A DNA stretch of 64,000 bases, from NCBI GenBank assembly GCA_963677135.2, contig CAXXLS010000017.1, forward strand, positions 868,001-932,000. The letters run 5' to 3'. Each line of letters opens with the position of its first letter. Position 1 is the first letter of the stretch. Under the pieces are notes generated by a model, which did no database searches, had not been told where the DNA came from, and worked only from the letters and a program-made list of their open reading frames with translations. The position numbers and the translations under genes are program-made. This DNA is from Seleniibacterium sp963677135. Lineage in GTDB: Bacteria > Desulfobacterota > Desulfuromonadia > Desulfuromonadales > Geopsychrobacteraceae. Positions 1 to 8,944 of the stretch are shown here, piece by piece.

Positions 1-1
1 G

Positions 2-136
2 GGCACGGTGGTTACCGCCGGAACACTTTTTATGGGCTCGCCGGCGCGCATGAAGAGGAAATTAACCCAAAAAGAACTTGAACATCTTGAAAAATCGGCC
101 CAGAATTACCTTGCCTACGCCGCCAGCTACAAATAA
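2..136 (+). CDS. gamma-carbonic anhydrase family protein, C-terminal end (partial)
   Basis: The reading frame enters from outside the window and stops at TAA. The 44 visible residues contain GSPARMKRKLT followed by a helix ending in SAQNYLAYAASYK. This is the usual C-terminal tail of left-handed beta-helix gamma-carbonic anhydrase/YrdA/PaaY proteins, where a G-x-PAR turn closes the hexapeptide helix. The zinc-binding histidines would lie upstream, so enzymatic activity cannot be judged from this piece. It runs in the same direction as the cyclic-nucleotide-binding gene 31 bp downstream and may share its transcript. Confidence 0.7.
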   Translation, partial: GTVVTAGTLFMGSPARMKRKLTQKELEHLEKSAQNYLAYAASYK

Positions 137-167
137 ATAGAATTCCATTCCGAGGGAGTCCTCTGCA

Positions 168-644
168 TTGAATGCCATCGATTTTTCAGACCTCGCCGAC
201 AGCCCCCTGTTTAAAGGACTTGCCACCAAGGAAATTGAATTTATCAGTTCCATATTCAGCTGCAGGGAAATCCCAGAGGGCAAAACTGTTTTCATCGAAA
301 ACATGTCCGGAGAAACCCTCTATCTGATAAAATCGGGGACAGTCCAGATTTCTCAGATGCTGGCGGAAACCGACGAGCAGATCATGGCTGTCCTGGGAGC
401 GGGTGACATTTTCGGTGAACTTGCTGTCATAGACGGCGGTCCCCGTGCCACCACGGCCAGAATCGCCGAGAATGCGACCCTTTACTGCCTTGAGAAGAAA
501 AGTTTTCTCACCCTGGCCAGTGAAAAACCTCGCCTGGGACTGCAGCTGGCTCTGAATATCATGCGCATTTTTACAGCGAAACTGCGTCACGCAAAAAAAG
601 ATTATCGCGCCATGCTGATATCAACCCTGAATCGAAATTCTTAA
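168..644 (+). CDS. cyclic-nucleotide-binding domain protein (Crp-type effector domain, no HTH)
   Basis: This 158-residue cytosolic protein is almost entirely one cyclic-nucleotide-binding domain (about residues 12-130). The phosphate-binding cassette is visible at about 82-98 as FGELAVIDGGPRATTA, including the Arg that contacts the cyclic phosphate in the family. There is no C-terminal winged helix, so it is probably a stand-alone sensor module and not a Crp/Fnr transcription factor. The start is a TTG preceded by GAGGGAG; the nearby ATG is out of frame. A terminator follows. The ligand (cAMP, cGMP or none) and the partner cannot be read from sequence. Confidence 0.85.
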   Translation: MNAIDFSDLADSPLFKGLATKEIEFISSIFSCREIPEGKTVFIENMSGETLYLIKSGTVQISQMLAETDEQIMAVLGAGDIFGELAVIDGGPRATTARIAENATLYCLEKKSFLTLASEKPRLGLQLALNIMRIFTAKLRHAKKDYRAMLISTLNRNS

Positions 645-681
645 GCATGTCTCCACGACTGAATCGTGATTTTTCATTCCC

Positions 682-715
682 AAAGGCCAGCGATGCTCCG
701 CAGGCCTTTTTTTGT
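682..715 (+). terminator. intrinsic terminator after the cyclic-nucleotide-binding gene
   Basis: A 7-bp perfect stem (AAAGGCC / GGCCTTT) with a 14-nt loop runs directly into a T-rich tract. It separates the first gene pair from the Na/Pi cotransporter operon. Confidence 0.75.
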
Positions 716-830
716 TGAGAAATATGCTGTCGCATTATAGTATTCGCGCGAAAATTTTTTATTTTCACAAGCTGTTTTTAGGCCCGCGTTAAAGATTTGT
801 ATTTTTAAAATTAGTTGATGGAGAGAACCC

Positions 831-2519
831 ATGTCGGTATTGCTTAGTCAGAAGCTGCTTTTTGGTCTGCTTGGCGGCCTTGGAATGTTCCTTTTCGGGA
901 TGAAAATCATGTCCGAAGGTCTGCAAAAGATCGCCGGGGACAAAATGAGGAAGATTCTCGCTGTTCTCACCAACAACAGGGTCATTGGCGCTCTTGTTGG
1001 TATTGCCGTCACCGCGATCATTCAGTCGTCAAGCGCAACCACTGTCATGGTTGTCGGTTTTGTCAATGCCGGGCTGCTTTCCCTGGTTCAATCCATCGGG
1101 GTTATTCTCGGCGCCAATGTCGGTACGACCATAACCGCTCAGTTGATCGCTTTTAAAATAACCAAATTCGCGTTGCCCGCCATCGGAATCGGCGCCGCCC
1201 TGAAGCTTTTCAGCAGAAACAGAAAATCGACCTATATCGGTGAAATTGTGCTTGGTTTTGGTTTGCTGTTTTTCGGGCTGGCAACCATGAAAACCGCCTT
1301 TGATCCGCTTAAAACCAGTGAAGAATTCCGTCAGCTTTTCCTTCTGGTCGGCGATTACAAACTTCTCGGCGTGCTTATCGGGGCCCTGCTGACCATTATC
1401 GTTCAAAGCAGCAGTGCGACCATCGGCATCACCCTGGCCCTGGCCAGTTCCGGACTTATCTCCTTTGAAGCGAGCGTGGCACTGATTCTGGGAGAAAATA
1501 TCGGCACCACGATTACCGCAAACCTGGCAGCCATCGGGACCAATCTGGCCGCCCGCAGAACCGCCTTCTCACATTTCCTTTTCAATTTTATCGGGGTCGC
1601 CTACATGTTGATCCTGTTCCCGTTTTTTTTAAAATTCATTTCGTCCATAACTCCCGGCGATGCCGACTTTATTATTCAGACTCAGGAACAGGCCCAGAAT
1701 TTTGGGGCCGCGATTGGGGACAAACCCTTTATCGCCAGACACATCGCCAATACCCACACCCTATTCAATATCATCAACACCCTGGTATTTCTGCCTTTCA
1801 TCGGTCTGCTGGCCAAGCTTTCAACTCTGCTGATTCGCGGTGAAGAAGATACCGAATCCTTCCAGGTCAAATTTATCGATGACAGGGTCTTGAACACCCC
1901 TCCCGTCGCCATCGGCCAGGCTCGCAGGGAGACTCGCCGTATGGCCCAGATCGTTCAGGAGATGGTGGACGAAACGACCATGTTCCTCAACGATGGTGAT
2001 TATAAACGAATCAGGGGACTGCAAAAGAAAGAAGAACTGGTTGATATCCTGCAGAAGGAAATTATGGCATTCCTGGTCAAACTATCCCAGAAATCCATAT
2101 CCACGGAAACCTCCGAAACCATCGGATCTCTGATGAATATCGTCAATGACCTGGAAAGAATAGGGGACCATTGCGAAAATCTCTGGGAACTCGGCACCCG
2201 CAAGATCGAGGAAAAAATCAACTTCTCCCACCTCGGTGAAACCGAAATGGCTGAAATGGCCCAAAAAGCCAAAGACTTTCTGGCCTTTACTATCGAAGCG
2301 ATGGACAAAGAGGACAGAACCATTGAAAGCAAGGCGATCGAATACGAGGACGCCATCGATGAGCTTGAAGAACGCTTGCGTATGAATCATATCTCCCGCC
2401 TCAATACCGGAGAATGCGCGGTTCAACCCGGACTCGTATACATCGATATGCTTCACAGCTTTGAAAAGATCGGCGACCATACCTTTAACGTCTCCGAAGC
2501 GGTTCTGGGAAAGAAATAA
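831..2519 (+). CDS. Na/Pi cotransporter family protein with PhoU-like tail
   Basis: This 562-residue inner-membrane protein belongs to the Na+-dependent phosphate symporter family (NptA/YjbB type). Two inverted repeats each carry the signature QSSSAT (residues about 65-70 and 192-197), and each is followed by a G-x-N-x-G-T-T motif (GANVGTT, GENIGTT). Nine or so hydrophobic segments fill the first 340 residues. From about 355 to the end the protein is soluble, helical and charged, like a PhoU domain. The family moves phosphate with sodium, and YjbB-type members can export it. The stop codon abuts the ATG of the Ppx/GppA gene, so the two are translationally coupled, which fits phosphate or polyphosphate homeostasis. 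ATG start with GGAGAG upstream. Confidence 0.9.
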   Translation: MSVLLSQKLLFGLLGGLGMFLFGMKIMSEGLQKIAGDKMRKILAVLTNNRVIGALVGIAVTAIIQSSSATTVMVVGFVNAGLLSLVQSIGVILGANVGTTITAQLIAFKITKFALPAIGIGAALKLFSRNRKSTYIGEIVLGFGLLFFGLATMKTAFDPLKTSEEFRQLFLLVGDYKLLGVLIGALLTIIVQSSSATIGITLALASSGLISFEASVALILGENIGTTITANLAAIGTNLAARRTAFSHFLFNFIGVAYMLILFPFFLKFISSITPGDADFIIQTQEQAQNFGAAIGDKPFIARHIANTHTLFNIINTLVFLPFIGLLAKLSTLLIRGEEDTESFQVKFIDDRVLNTPPVAIGQARRETRRMAQIVQEMVDETTMFLNDGDYKRIRGLQKKEELVDILQKEIMAFLVKLSQKSISTETSETIGSLMNIVNDLERIGDHCENLWELGTRKIEEKINFSHLGETEMAEMAQKAKDFLAFTIEAMDKEDRTIESKAIEYEDAIDELEERLRMNHISRLNTGECAVQPGLVYIDMLHSFEKIGDHTFNVSEAVLGKK

Positions 2520-3413
2520 ATGCAGGCCGCTATTGATGTCGGCAGCAATACGATCAGGCTTCTCATCGCTGGTCAGGCCAACGGAAAGCTGACCGGGCAC
2601 CAGTACTACCGAAAAATCACCCGGCTCTCCGGGAAGTTTGCCAACGATGCCCTGCATCCGGACAGTATGCAACGAACCGTCGAGGGGTTGAAGAGCTTCA
2701 GTTCCTGCATGCAGTCGAGCAAAGTTAATCGTTATCGTGCCGTAGCGACCGAGGCTGTTCGGCGCGCCCGGAACAGTGGCCTGTTTCTGGACATGGTCAA
2801 GAAGGAGACCGGCATTGATCTGGAAATTATTTCCGGAGAAACTGAAGCGCAACTGACTACCGCGGGCGTTCTTTCGGTCATATCGCCGCTCCCGGCAGCG
2901 GCTATCATCATCGATATCGGCGGCGGAAGTACGGAACTGATTTGTGTTCACAATGGCGAAACCCGTTTTCAGATGAGCTATCCTCTCGGCGTGGTTCGCC
3001 TTTGTGAAGAGCTGAACACTTCAGCAGAACGCAAATTCCGCATCGACAGCATCGTCGCCGATTTTCATCAGCAGCTTGAAGAACGTCAGCTTGCCGACCG
3101 GGCGTATCAGCTGATCGGGACCGCAGGGACCGTAACAACGTTGGCGGCCATCCACCTGCATCTTGAAAAATACGACATTAACAGGATCAACAATCACTGT
3201 ATTTCAAGTGATTGGCTTGAATTACTTTATAAAAAGCTTGAACCAATGAAGATTCCCGAGCGGGAAACAATAACGGGCATGGAAGCGGGCAGGGGAGATC
3301 TTATTATCCCGGGAATTCAGATCCTGAAGAGCCTTTCAGAAGCATTCGGTCAGCCGCTTATCAAAGTGGCTGATTCCGGGCTGCTTGAAGGAACTATCGC
3401 AACTGTGGCATAA
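2520..3413 (+). CDS. Ppx/GppA family phosphatase
   Basis: This 297-residue protein has the ASKHA-fold exopolyphosphatase/pppGpp phosphatase signatures: an N-terminal phosphate loop AIDVGSNTIRLLIA, ATEAVRRARN, the ISGETEAQ loop at about 103-110, IDIGGGSTELI at about 139-149 and GTAGTVTTLAA at about 200. The length matches the short, single-domain Ppx/GppA form without the HD-like C-terminal extension. It would hydrolyse polyphosphate or convert pppGpp to ppGpp in the cytosol; sequence alone does not decide which. Its ATG directly follows the stop of the Na/Pi cotransporter. Confidence 0.9.
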   Translation: MQAAIDVGSNTIRLLIAGQANGKLTGHQYYRKITRLSGKFANDALHPDSMQRTVEGLKSFSSCMQSSKVNRYRAVATEAVRRARNSGLFLDMVKKETGIDLEIISGETEAQLTTAGVLSVISPLPAAAIIIDIGGGSTELICVHNGETRFQMSYPLGVVRLCEELNTSAERKFRIDSIVADFHQQLEERQLADRAYQLIGTAGTVTTLAAIHLHLEKYDINRINNHCISSDWLELLYKKLEPMKIPERETITGMEAGRGDLIIPGIQILKSLSEAFGQPLIKVADSGLLEGTIATVA

Positions 3414-3442
3414 TTGGCACATAAAAAATCTTGTCATTTTCC

Positions 3443-3471
3443 TTGACAAGTCGCAATGAATAATCAATAAT
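3443..3471 (+). promoter_or_regulatory. sigma70-type promoter for tRNA-Pro
   Basis: A perfect -35 TTGACA (3443-3448) and a -10 AATAAT (3466-3471) are separated by 17 bp and lie 22 bp upstream of the tRNA 5' end. The -35 is part of an inverted repeat (CTTGTCA / TTGACAAG) that may also end the ppx transcript. Confidence 0.6.
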
Positions 3472-3492
3472 TCGCGGCGCTGTAAACGTTGA

Positions 3493-3569
3493 CGGGATGT
3501 GGCGCAGTCTGGTAGCGCACTTGACTGGGGGTCAAGGGGCCGTAGGTTCAAATCCTATCATCCCGACCA
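3493..3569 (+). tRNA. tRNA-Pro(GGG)
   Basis: A 77-nt cloverleaf with acceptor stem CGGGATG/CATCCCG, a D-arm containing CTGGTAG, a T-loop GGTTCAAATCC and an encoded CCA end. The anticodon stem CTTGA/TCAAG encloses loop CTGGGGG, giving anticodon GGG (proline). Confidence 0.95.
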
Positions 3570-3576
3570 TAAAAAA

Positions 3577-3604
3577 ATGCCGGCTTGAAAAGCCGGCATT
3601 TTTA
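3577..3604 (+). terminator. intrinsic terminator of tRNA-Pro
   Basis: A 9-bp perfect stem (ATGCCGGCT / AGCCGGCAT) with loop TGAAA is followed by TTTTTAT. It lies 7 bp after the encoded CCA. Confidence 0.85.
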
Positions 3605-3608
3605 TTTG

Positions 3609-3797
3609 TCAACAATGCGTAACAACACAGTTCCTGCCATGCTGTTTTGCTTCATAAAGCGCCTCATCAGCTCTTTCGATAAAAGACCTCACGTCTTCTG
3701 CGGGGTGATACTCGGTGACCCCGAAGCTCGCCGTCACCCGTCCGACATCATCGAAATAATGTCCAGCGATAATAACTCTCAGTTTCTCCGCTAAAAT
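3609..3797 (-). pseudogene. C-terminal fragment of the interrupted GGDEF protein
   Basis: On the minus strand this stretch reads LAEKLRVIIAG, then VTASFGVTEY, then ERADEALYEAKQHGRN and a TGA stop. That is exactly the last third of a GGDEF domain (the SIG(V/A)A-type strand and the AD-AL-YxAK-xGRN helix). It has no start codon of its own. It is the missing end of the cyclase gene at 5252-6418, from which it is separated by the IS5-type element. Joining the two across one copy of the target duplication gives GQAGILAEKL in frame. Confidence 0.9.
3793..3797. repeat. target-site duplication, left copy
   Basis: AAAAT immediately outside the left inverted repeat; an identical copy lies at 5322-5326. 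The wider shared repeat is CTAAAAT, because CT is also the outer part of the right end. Confidence 0.75.
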
Positions 3798-5321
3798 AGT
3801 CGTCCCTGAAAAATTATAAAAGCCTGAAATTGTTGATTAAAATTGCAGTGTAAAATTGTTAAAATCACCATAAATAGTACTTCAGCCCTTAAAACGTGGT
3901 GATTTTATGAAGCCAAAAGTACCGCAAAAAGACCAATCCGATCTGTTTCGTGCTCGCCTTGATCAAATTTTGAACCGCGATCATCCTCTGTTCGTGCTGG
4001 CCAACCAGATCAATTGGTCGGTCTTTGATAACAAGTTCGGCGTTCTCTACTCCGAGAAAGGTCGCCCCGGCAAGCCGACTCGATTAATGGTTGGTCTGCA
4101 CTATTTGAAGCACGCTTTCAATGAGAGTGACGAATCGATTGTGGCTAGACTGCTAGAGAATCCGTACTACCAGTACTTTTGCGGTTTTGAGTATTTCATT
4201 CATGAGCTACCGGTTGATCCGACATCTCTGGGCCGTTGGCGCAAGCGGATCGGTCCGAAGCACATGGAGCAGTTGCTCTGCGAAACGCTGGAAACAGCTA
4301 AACGTGGGGACCATTTGACCCAGAGTCACATGGAACGGGTTAATGTCGATACAACGGTGCAGGAAAAGGCGATTGCCTATCCAACCGATTCTCGGCTTTA
4401 CCACAAAGCTCGGGTGTTGCTGGTCAAAGCTGCCAAAGATCGTGGCATCCCATTACGGCAGAGCTATCTTCGGCTCGGCAAACGAGCACTGATCATGAAC
4501 AGTCGCTATGCGCATGCCCGGCAGATCAGACGTGCCAGGCGGGAGCAGAAGAAGCTAAAGAACTACTTGGGCCGCGTGTATCGCAATATTCTGCGCAACT
4601 GCCTGCAGCCTGATGAGCAACTGGCTGAACTCTTGGCAAACGCCAGACGGTTATTGGTGCAACAGCGAAGTGACAAGAACAAGATCTACAGCCTGCATGC
4701 TCCCGAAGTGGAATGCATCGGCAAAGGCAAGGCACATAAGAAATATGAATTCGGTTGCAAGGTCTCGGTTGTGACCACCTCGAATGACAACTGGATCATC
4801 GGTGTCGAAGCTTTGCACAACAACCCGTTTGACGGTCATACTCTCAAAGGGGCACTGAAACAGATGAAGCGAGTTGTCGGTTGGGATGCTGATCATGCCT
4901 ATGTTGATAAAGGCTATCGAGGCAACCCAAAGCAGCTAGGCCAGACCAATATCCACTTGGCAAACCGGCGCAAGAAGAGCATGAAGCCGAGCGAGTGGCG
5001 CTGGTTCAAGCGACGCAGTGCCATTGAACCAGTGATCGGCCACATGAAGAGTGACAACCGGATGGATCGCAACTATCTCAAAGGAAGCGATGGCGACAAG
5101 ATAAACGCCATCCTGGCCGCATGTGGTTTCAACTTGAGAAAGCTCCTGCGAGCATTCTTTTGGCTTATTTTCAAAGAGCTGGAACGGCTAAAGTTACTCC
5201 TTCAACCGTTCAAAATCATCGTCTGGCAATCTGCTGCGATGAGTTGAGCACTTAACGTTTGATTCGACTCTCCAGAATTGAGATCACTGGAGCGTCAAAT
5301 CCGACTTTTGCAGGGACGACT
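3798..5321 (+). mobile_element. IS5-family insertion sequence (about 1,524 bp) in a diguanylate cyclase gene
   Basis: The element has terminal inverted repeats beginning AGTCGTCCCTG at the left and ending CAGGGACGACT at the right, and carries one full-length transposase gene. It is flanked by AAAAT direct repeats. Because the flanking GGDEF gene is restored to a single frame when 1,529 bp are removed, the insertion is probably recent. The exact outer base is uncertain by about two positions because of the shared CT. Confidence 0.88.
3907..5247 (+). CDS. IS5-family transposase
   Basis: This 446-residue DDE transposase has an N-terminal domain typical of IS5 relatives (QSDLFRARLDQILN, then GRPGKPTRLMVGLHYLKHAF, residues about 10-70). 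A DDE catalytic core follows: Asp148 in VNVDTTVQ, Asp334 in YVDKGYRG and Glu374 in SAIEPVIGHMKSD. The length is normal for the long IS5 forms and no frameshift or stop interrupts it, so it may be active. It lies antisense to the cyclase gene it interrupts. ATG start shortly inside the left inverted repeat. Confidence 0.92.
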   Translation: MKPKVPQKDQSDLFRARLDQILNRDHPLFVLANQINWSVFDNKFGVLYSEKGRPGKPTRLMVGLHYLKHAFNESDESIVARLLENPYYQYFCGFEYFIHELPVDPTSLGRWRKRIGPKHMEQLLCETLETAKRGDHLTQSHMERVNVDTTVQEKAIAYPTDSRLYHKARVLLVKAAKDRGIPLRQSYLRLGKRALIMNSRYAHARQIRRARREQKKLKNYLGRVYRNILRNCLQPDEQLAELLANARRLLVQQRSDKNKIYSLHAPEVECIGKGKAHKKYEFGCKVSVVTTSNDNWIIGVEALHNNPFDGHTLKGALKQMKRVVGWDADHAYVDKGYRGNPKQLGQTNIHLANRRKKSMKPSEWRWFKRRSAIEPVIGHMKSDNRMDRNYLKGSDGDKINAILAACGFNLRKLLRAFFWLIFKELERLKLLLQPFKIIVWQSAAMS

Positions 5322-6418
5322 AAAATACCTGCCTGCCCCCTTGATTGCCTGGCAAGGAGGATCATAAACTCTTCTCCCCCCCAGCGTCCTGCCAGATCAC
5401 TCTCCCTGAGGTTGTCCTTAAGAATCTCGGCCACGGCCTTGAGCACTCCATCACCGGTAAGGTGACCATAGGTATCATTCACCTTTTTAAAGTGGTCTAT
5501 ATCGATCAATATGACGGAAAATGGACTATGATGTCGGTCCGCCACCCTTGTCTCAAACGTGAGAACCTCATCAAGCTTGACGCGGTTATAGAGCAGGGTA
5601 AGGGAATCGGTCCGTATCCCGGCGTAAGCGGCACTCAGCGAGACAAGCATATTTCTGAAGGCTGAAGCCAGGGCACCAATTTCATCCCTGGCAGTGCTGG
5701 TGGCATTCAGTCTTTCAGAAAGCTTGTCAAACGACCCGCCCAATCTTTCCAGGCTGTGGGTTCCCGCTTCAGAAGAACCGCTGTCGTCATTTTGCTCGAT
5801 ATAATGCATGGCGTCACGCAGTTCACAGACCGGATCAAGGACGACTTTGGAAAGAATCCGGTTCAGCAAAAAACCGATCAGAAAAACCAGAGACAGGATA
5901 AGGGTCGAAAAAATAGCGATGATCTCGATTGTCTGCTGGTTAAGGGTGTCCAGAGCGTACCGGATCCGCCAGAAACCAACCGTTTCATCAAAGACAATGA
6001 TAGGGCTGGTGTAGGTCAGGATCGGCAGACGGTTCCATCTGCCCTGTGCCAATCGAGAGGATCCGCTTTCCTTGACATCGATATCACTCGGGAGTCTTTC
6101 GTCAGTGGACGCGAGAGCGATCCCGGCAGCTGAATAGGCCGTTACGGAAAGGATATTTTTTCGTTTTTTAACGTCATGCAGGGTTTCACTGACCGCCAAG
6201 ACCTGGCTGGCAAAAATTTCATTGCCTAGCTGAGTTCCATACTGCCTGGTCAGATCATCTAGAGACTGCCCAATCTGCTGGACGACATCCTTGCGACGAT
6301 CCGCTTCATAAAGAGCCAGAACTGACCCGAAAACAATCGTGACGACAAGCATCACGGTAAAAATCGACACATTGATTTTTACCCGCAGGCTTTTATCACT
6401 GAACATTTTCATTGCCAT
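5252..6418 (-). pseudogene. membrane diguanylate cyclase (GGDEF), truncated by IS insertion
   Basis: The remaining part runs in order: a short cytoplasmic start, TM1 (about 14-35), a periplasmic sensor region (about 40-160), TM2 (about 168-190), a HAMP-like linker and a GGDEF domain from about 275. The active-site motif GGEEF and upstream DIDHFKKVNDTYGH are intact, but the domain breaks off after GQAG and continues into element sequence, ending in 20 or so foreign residues. The rest of the domain sits at 3609-3797; the original protein would have been 426 residues. The c-di-GMP synthesis core is incomplete, so activity is unlikely. Its start lies 3 bp after the stop of a periplasmic binding-protein gene, suggesting ligand-controlled c-di-GMP signalling before disruption. 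Confidence 0.9.
5322..5326. repeat. target-site duplication, right copy
   Basis: AAAAT immediately outside the right inverted repeat of the IS5-type element, identical to 3793-3797. Confidence 0.75.
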
Positions 6419-6421
6419 ATC

Positions 6422-7549
6422 TCAATAGAAATCTGGCCTGACCGTCATATAAAGAGAAGGGCGGCCATTAATGATTTTCATAATAATCACCTGCTTTTGA
6501 GGATTTCCTTCCCGGTCGAAACTGATCGGCCCGGTCACGCCCTGGAATTCTCTTGTCGCCGCTAACGCATCCCTTATAGCACGGGGTTCTGCTGAACCTG
6601 CGCGTCTTATCGCATCAAACAGAATGGTTGCCGCATCGTAGGCGATCGCAGCAAAATCTGTAACTTCGTAAATTTTTTTGTACTTTTCTATGAACTCAAG
6701 GGTCTTCGGAAAAGACAGTTCTTTATTCCAGTGAGCTGAATAATAGCCGAGCTGAAGGTCCTGGCCGCCATTTGCGTAAAATTGACGGTAAGGCCAACCG
6801 TCCCCGCCAAGCATGATGGCCCTTATCCCGAGACTTTGCGCCTGACGAACGATAAATCCACTTTCCGCATGACCGGGAACAAACAGGATATCAGGATTTA
6901 ATTGCCTGACATGGTTCAGTATCTGCGTAAAATCGGTCTGTTGGAACTTGTAATTCAGGATGGCGGCTACCCGGCCACCTCTATGCTCGAATTCATCCTT
7001 AAAGTGTTCAGACAGACCCATGCTGTAATCACTGGTTATGTTCTGAACTATCACGGCCGATCCTGCTTTGAGGGTCTGCCTGGCAAAACGAGCTAGGGAG
7101 GCTCCCTGAAATGCATCTGTAAAACAGGCACGAAAGATATAATCCCCGGTTCGAGTCACGTCCGGATGGGTCGAGTCAGGGGATATCATGGGAATCTTCA
7201 TCTGCTGCAGATAGGGCGCCATGGCCAGGGAATGCGAACTCCATGAGGCTCCGATAACTGCCACCACGCCATCCTTGACGGCCTGTTTTGCGGCAAGTTT
7301 GCTTTGGATCGGGGTACTGTGGTTATCATACTCAAGAAGTTTGATCATGCTCCCATGCAAACCGCCACTGCTGTTGAATTCATCTACCGCATAGCGAACG
7401 GCTTCAAACAGTTCGAGATTATCCTCAGCAGCTTCTCCTGATTTGGCATAAATGGCGGCAATTTTGATATATTCTGAATGAACCGCAAAAACTGTTGCCG
7501 GCATGAACAGCAGGAAAGCAAGCAGAAAAATGAATATCGATCGGATCAT
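6422..7549 (-). CDS. periplasmic amino-acid-type substrate-binding protein (Peripla_BP_6)
   Basis: This 375-residue exported protein starts with a clear signal peptide (MIRSIFIFLLAFLLFMPATVFA). The mature part has the Leu/Ile/Val-binding fold: IKIAAIYAKSG, then VAVIGASWSSHSLAMAPYLQQMKIPMISP, then VIVQNITSDYSMG, FTQILNHVRQLNPDILF and an ITGPI-type end (FQGVTGPISFDREGN). No permease or ATPase genes are adjacent. Instead it is followed after 3 bp by a membrane GGDEF protein, so it may deliver a ligand signal to that sensor and not to a transporter. The ligand is unknown. The function with the cyclase is inferred from gene order only. Confidence 0.85.
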   Translation of the reverse strand: MIRSIFIFLLAFLLFMPATVFAVHSEYIKIAAIYAKSGEAAEDNLELFEAVRYAVDEFNSSGGLHGSMIKLLEYDNHSTPIQSKLAAKQAVKDGVVAVIGASWSSHSLAMAPYLQQMKIPMISPDSTHPDVTRTGDYIFRACFTDAFQGASLARFARQTLKAGSAVIVQNITSDYSMGLSEHFKDEFEHRGGRVAAILNYKFQQTDFTQILNHVRQLNPDILFVPGHAESGFIVRQAQSLGIRAIMLGGDGWPYRQFYANGGQDLQLGYYSAHWNKELSFPKTLEFIEKYKKIYEVTDFAAIAYDAATILFDAIRRAGSAEPRAIRDALAATREFQGVTGPISFDREGNPQKQVIIMKIINGRPSLYMTVRPDFY

Positions 7550-7732
7550 TGGGCAGGATCCTTACATTGGGAATAAAAAAAAATAGAAGGATAAAGACTG
7601 GCTGAGACGTGAACCTTTTTTAAATTAGAACAAGCCAACCAAAGAGTCAACTCCATAAATACCCGGCAGGACATGAAAAAGGCGTCAGGTTTAATTTTAA
7701 AACGAAACTTCAGACAATGATGGAGGGCCAAC

Positions 7733-8812
7733 ATGACATGCAGTACCAACGGAGCGGTAAAGGCATTCACGTCGCCAGCTGTGATCATCGACCTTGACAC
7801 GGCCAGAAAGAATGTTGATCGCTTTCAAGCCTATGCCGACACTCATGGAATTAAAGTCCGGCCCCATATCAAAACCCATAAAATGCCAAGGATAGCCCTG
7901 ATGCAACTGAAGAGAGGGGCCATAGGAATAACCTGCCAGAAGCTGTCAGAAGCTGAGGCTATGCTTGCCGGCCACCCGGAACTTAATGACGTATTTATCA
8001 CTTATAACGTGATCGGCAGGGAGAAGCTTGACCGCCTTGCCGCACTCGCCCGAAGGGCTGATTTGAGCGTCGTTGCTGATAGCGAATGTGTCTCACTGGG
8101 CCTTTCAAGGCGTTTTCAAAACGAACCGACCCCACTTAAGGTTTTGGTTGAGTGCAATACCGGGGCAGATCGCTGCGGAGTGGCGACTCCGGAGGAAGCG
8201 GCAGCACTAGCCGTCCGGATCGCGGCATCGCCGGGGCTGTCCTTTGCCGGACTCATGACCTATCCACCATCAGACTGTGAAGGACAAGTCCAGAGATTCA
8301 TGGCCAGGGCAAAGGTATTGATTGAAGCACAAGGGATTGCCGTACCGGTCATCTCGTCCGGCGGGACACCGTCCATGATGAGCGCTGGAAATGCACCGAT
8401 AACGACCGAGTACCGCCCAGGGACATACGTTTTCAATGATCGCTCTCTGGTTGTGGGGGGCAGGTGTACCTGGGATGATTGCGCACTGACTGTAGCAGCA
8501 ACAGTCGTATCCGTACCGGCAGAGAATCGCGCGATAATCGATGCCGGCAGTAAAACACTCACTTCGGATTTATTAAACCTCAAGGGTTATGGCCACGTAC
8601 TGGGCCGTCCGGATATCCTTATAGACCAACTATCCGAAGAACACGGCAGGCTGGTCAGCCATGGAAGCATCAACCTCGCAGTCGGAGACCAGGTAAGGGT
8701 CGTACCAAACCATGCGTGCGTGGTCATGAACATGGTTGATTTCGTGAATGTTGTGCAGCAGGGAAAAGCTCCTGAAAAATGGCCCGTTACCGCTCGTGGC
8801 AAAAGTGAATAA
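7733..8812 (+). CDS. D-threonine aldolase / D-serine dehydratase-like PLP enzyme
   Basis: A 359-residue fold-type III PLP enzyme. The N-terminal alanine-racemase-like barrel carries RPHIKTHK, whose first Lys (Lys47) is the PLP-binding residue in D-threonine aldolases and eukaryotic-type D-serine dehydratases. The C-terminal domain has the His-x-Cys metal pair (His327, Cys329 in PNHAC). Also visible are VECNTGADRCGV and SSGGTPSM, which contact the cofactor phosphate in relatives. The substrate (D-threonine, D-serine, 3-hydroxyaspartate or similar) cannot be fixed. It is transcribed away from the binding-protein/cyclase pair and is the last gene before the accessory island. ATG start with GGAGGG upstream. 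Confidence 0.88.
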   Translation: MTCSTNGAVKAFTSPAVIIDLDTARKNVDRFQAYADTHGIKVRPHIKTHKMPRIALMQLKRGAIGITCQKLSEAEAMLAGHPELNDVFITYNVIGREKLDRLAALARRADLSVVADSECVSLGLSRRFQNEPTPLKVLVECNTGADRCGVATPEEAAALAVRIAASPGLSFAGLMTYPPSDCEGQVQRFMARAKVLIEAQGIAVPVISSGGTPSMMSAGNAPITTEYRPGTYVFNDRSLVVGGRCTWDDCALTVAATVVSVPAENRAIIDAGSKTLTSDLLNLKGYGHVLGRPDILIDQLSEEHGRLVSHGSINLAVGDQVRVVPNHACVVMNMVDFVNVVQQGKAPEKWPVTARGKSE

Positions 8813-8944
8813 ACTGCGCCAGGAACTTTCAATTCCAAACTACGGTGGCGGATTCGTTCCTGATGGAGAATATTTTCTGAGGAGTCTGCATACCTGAATC
8901 GCCCCGGGATTGTCGGAGACTCCAAACTTTGAGAGTATGGGGTC

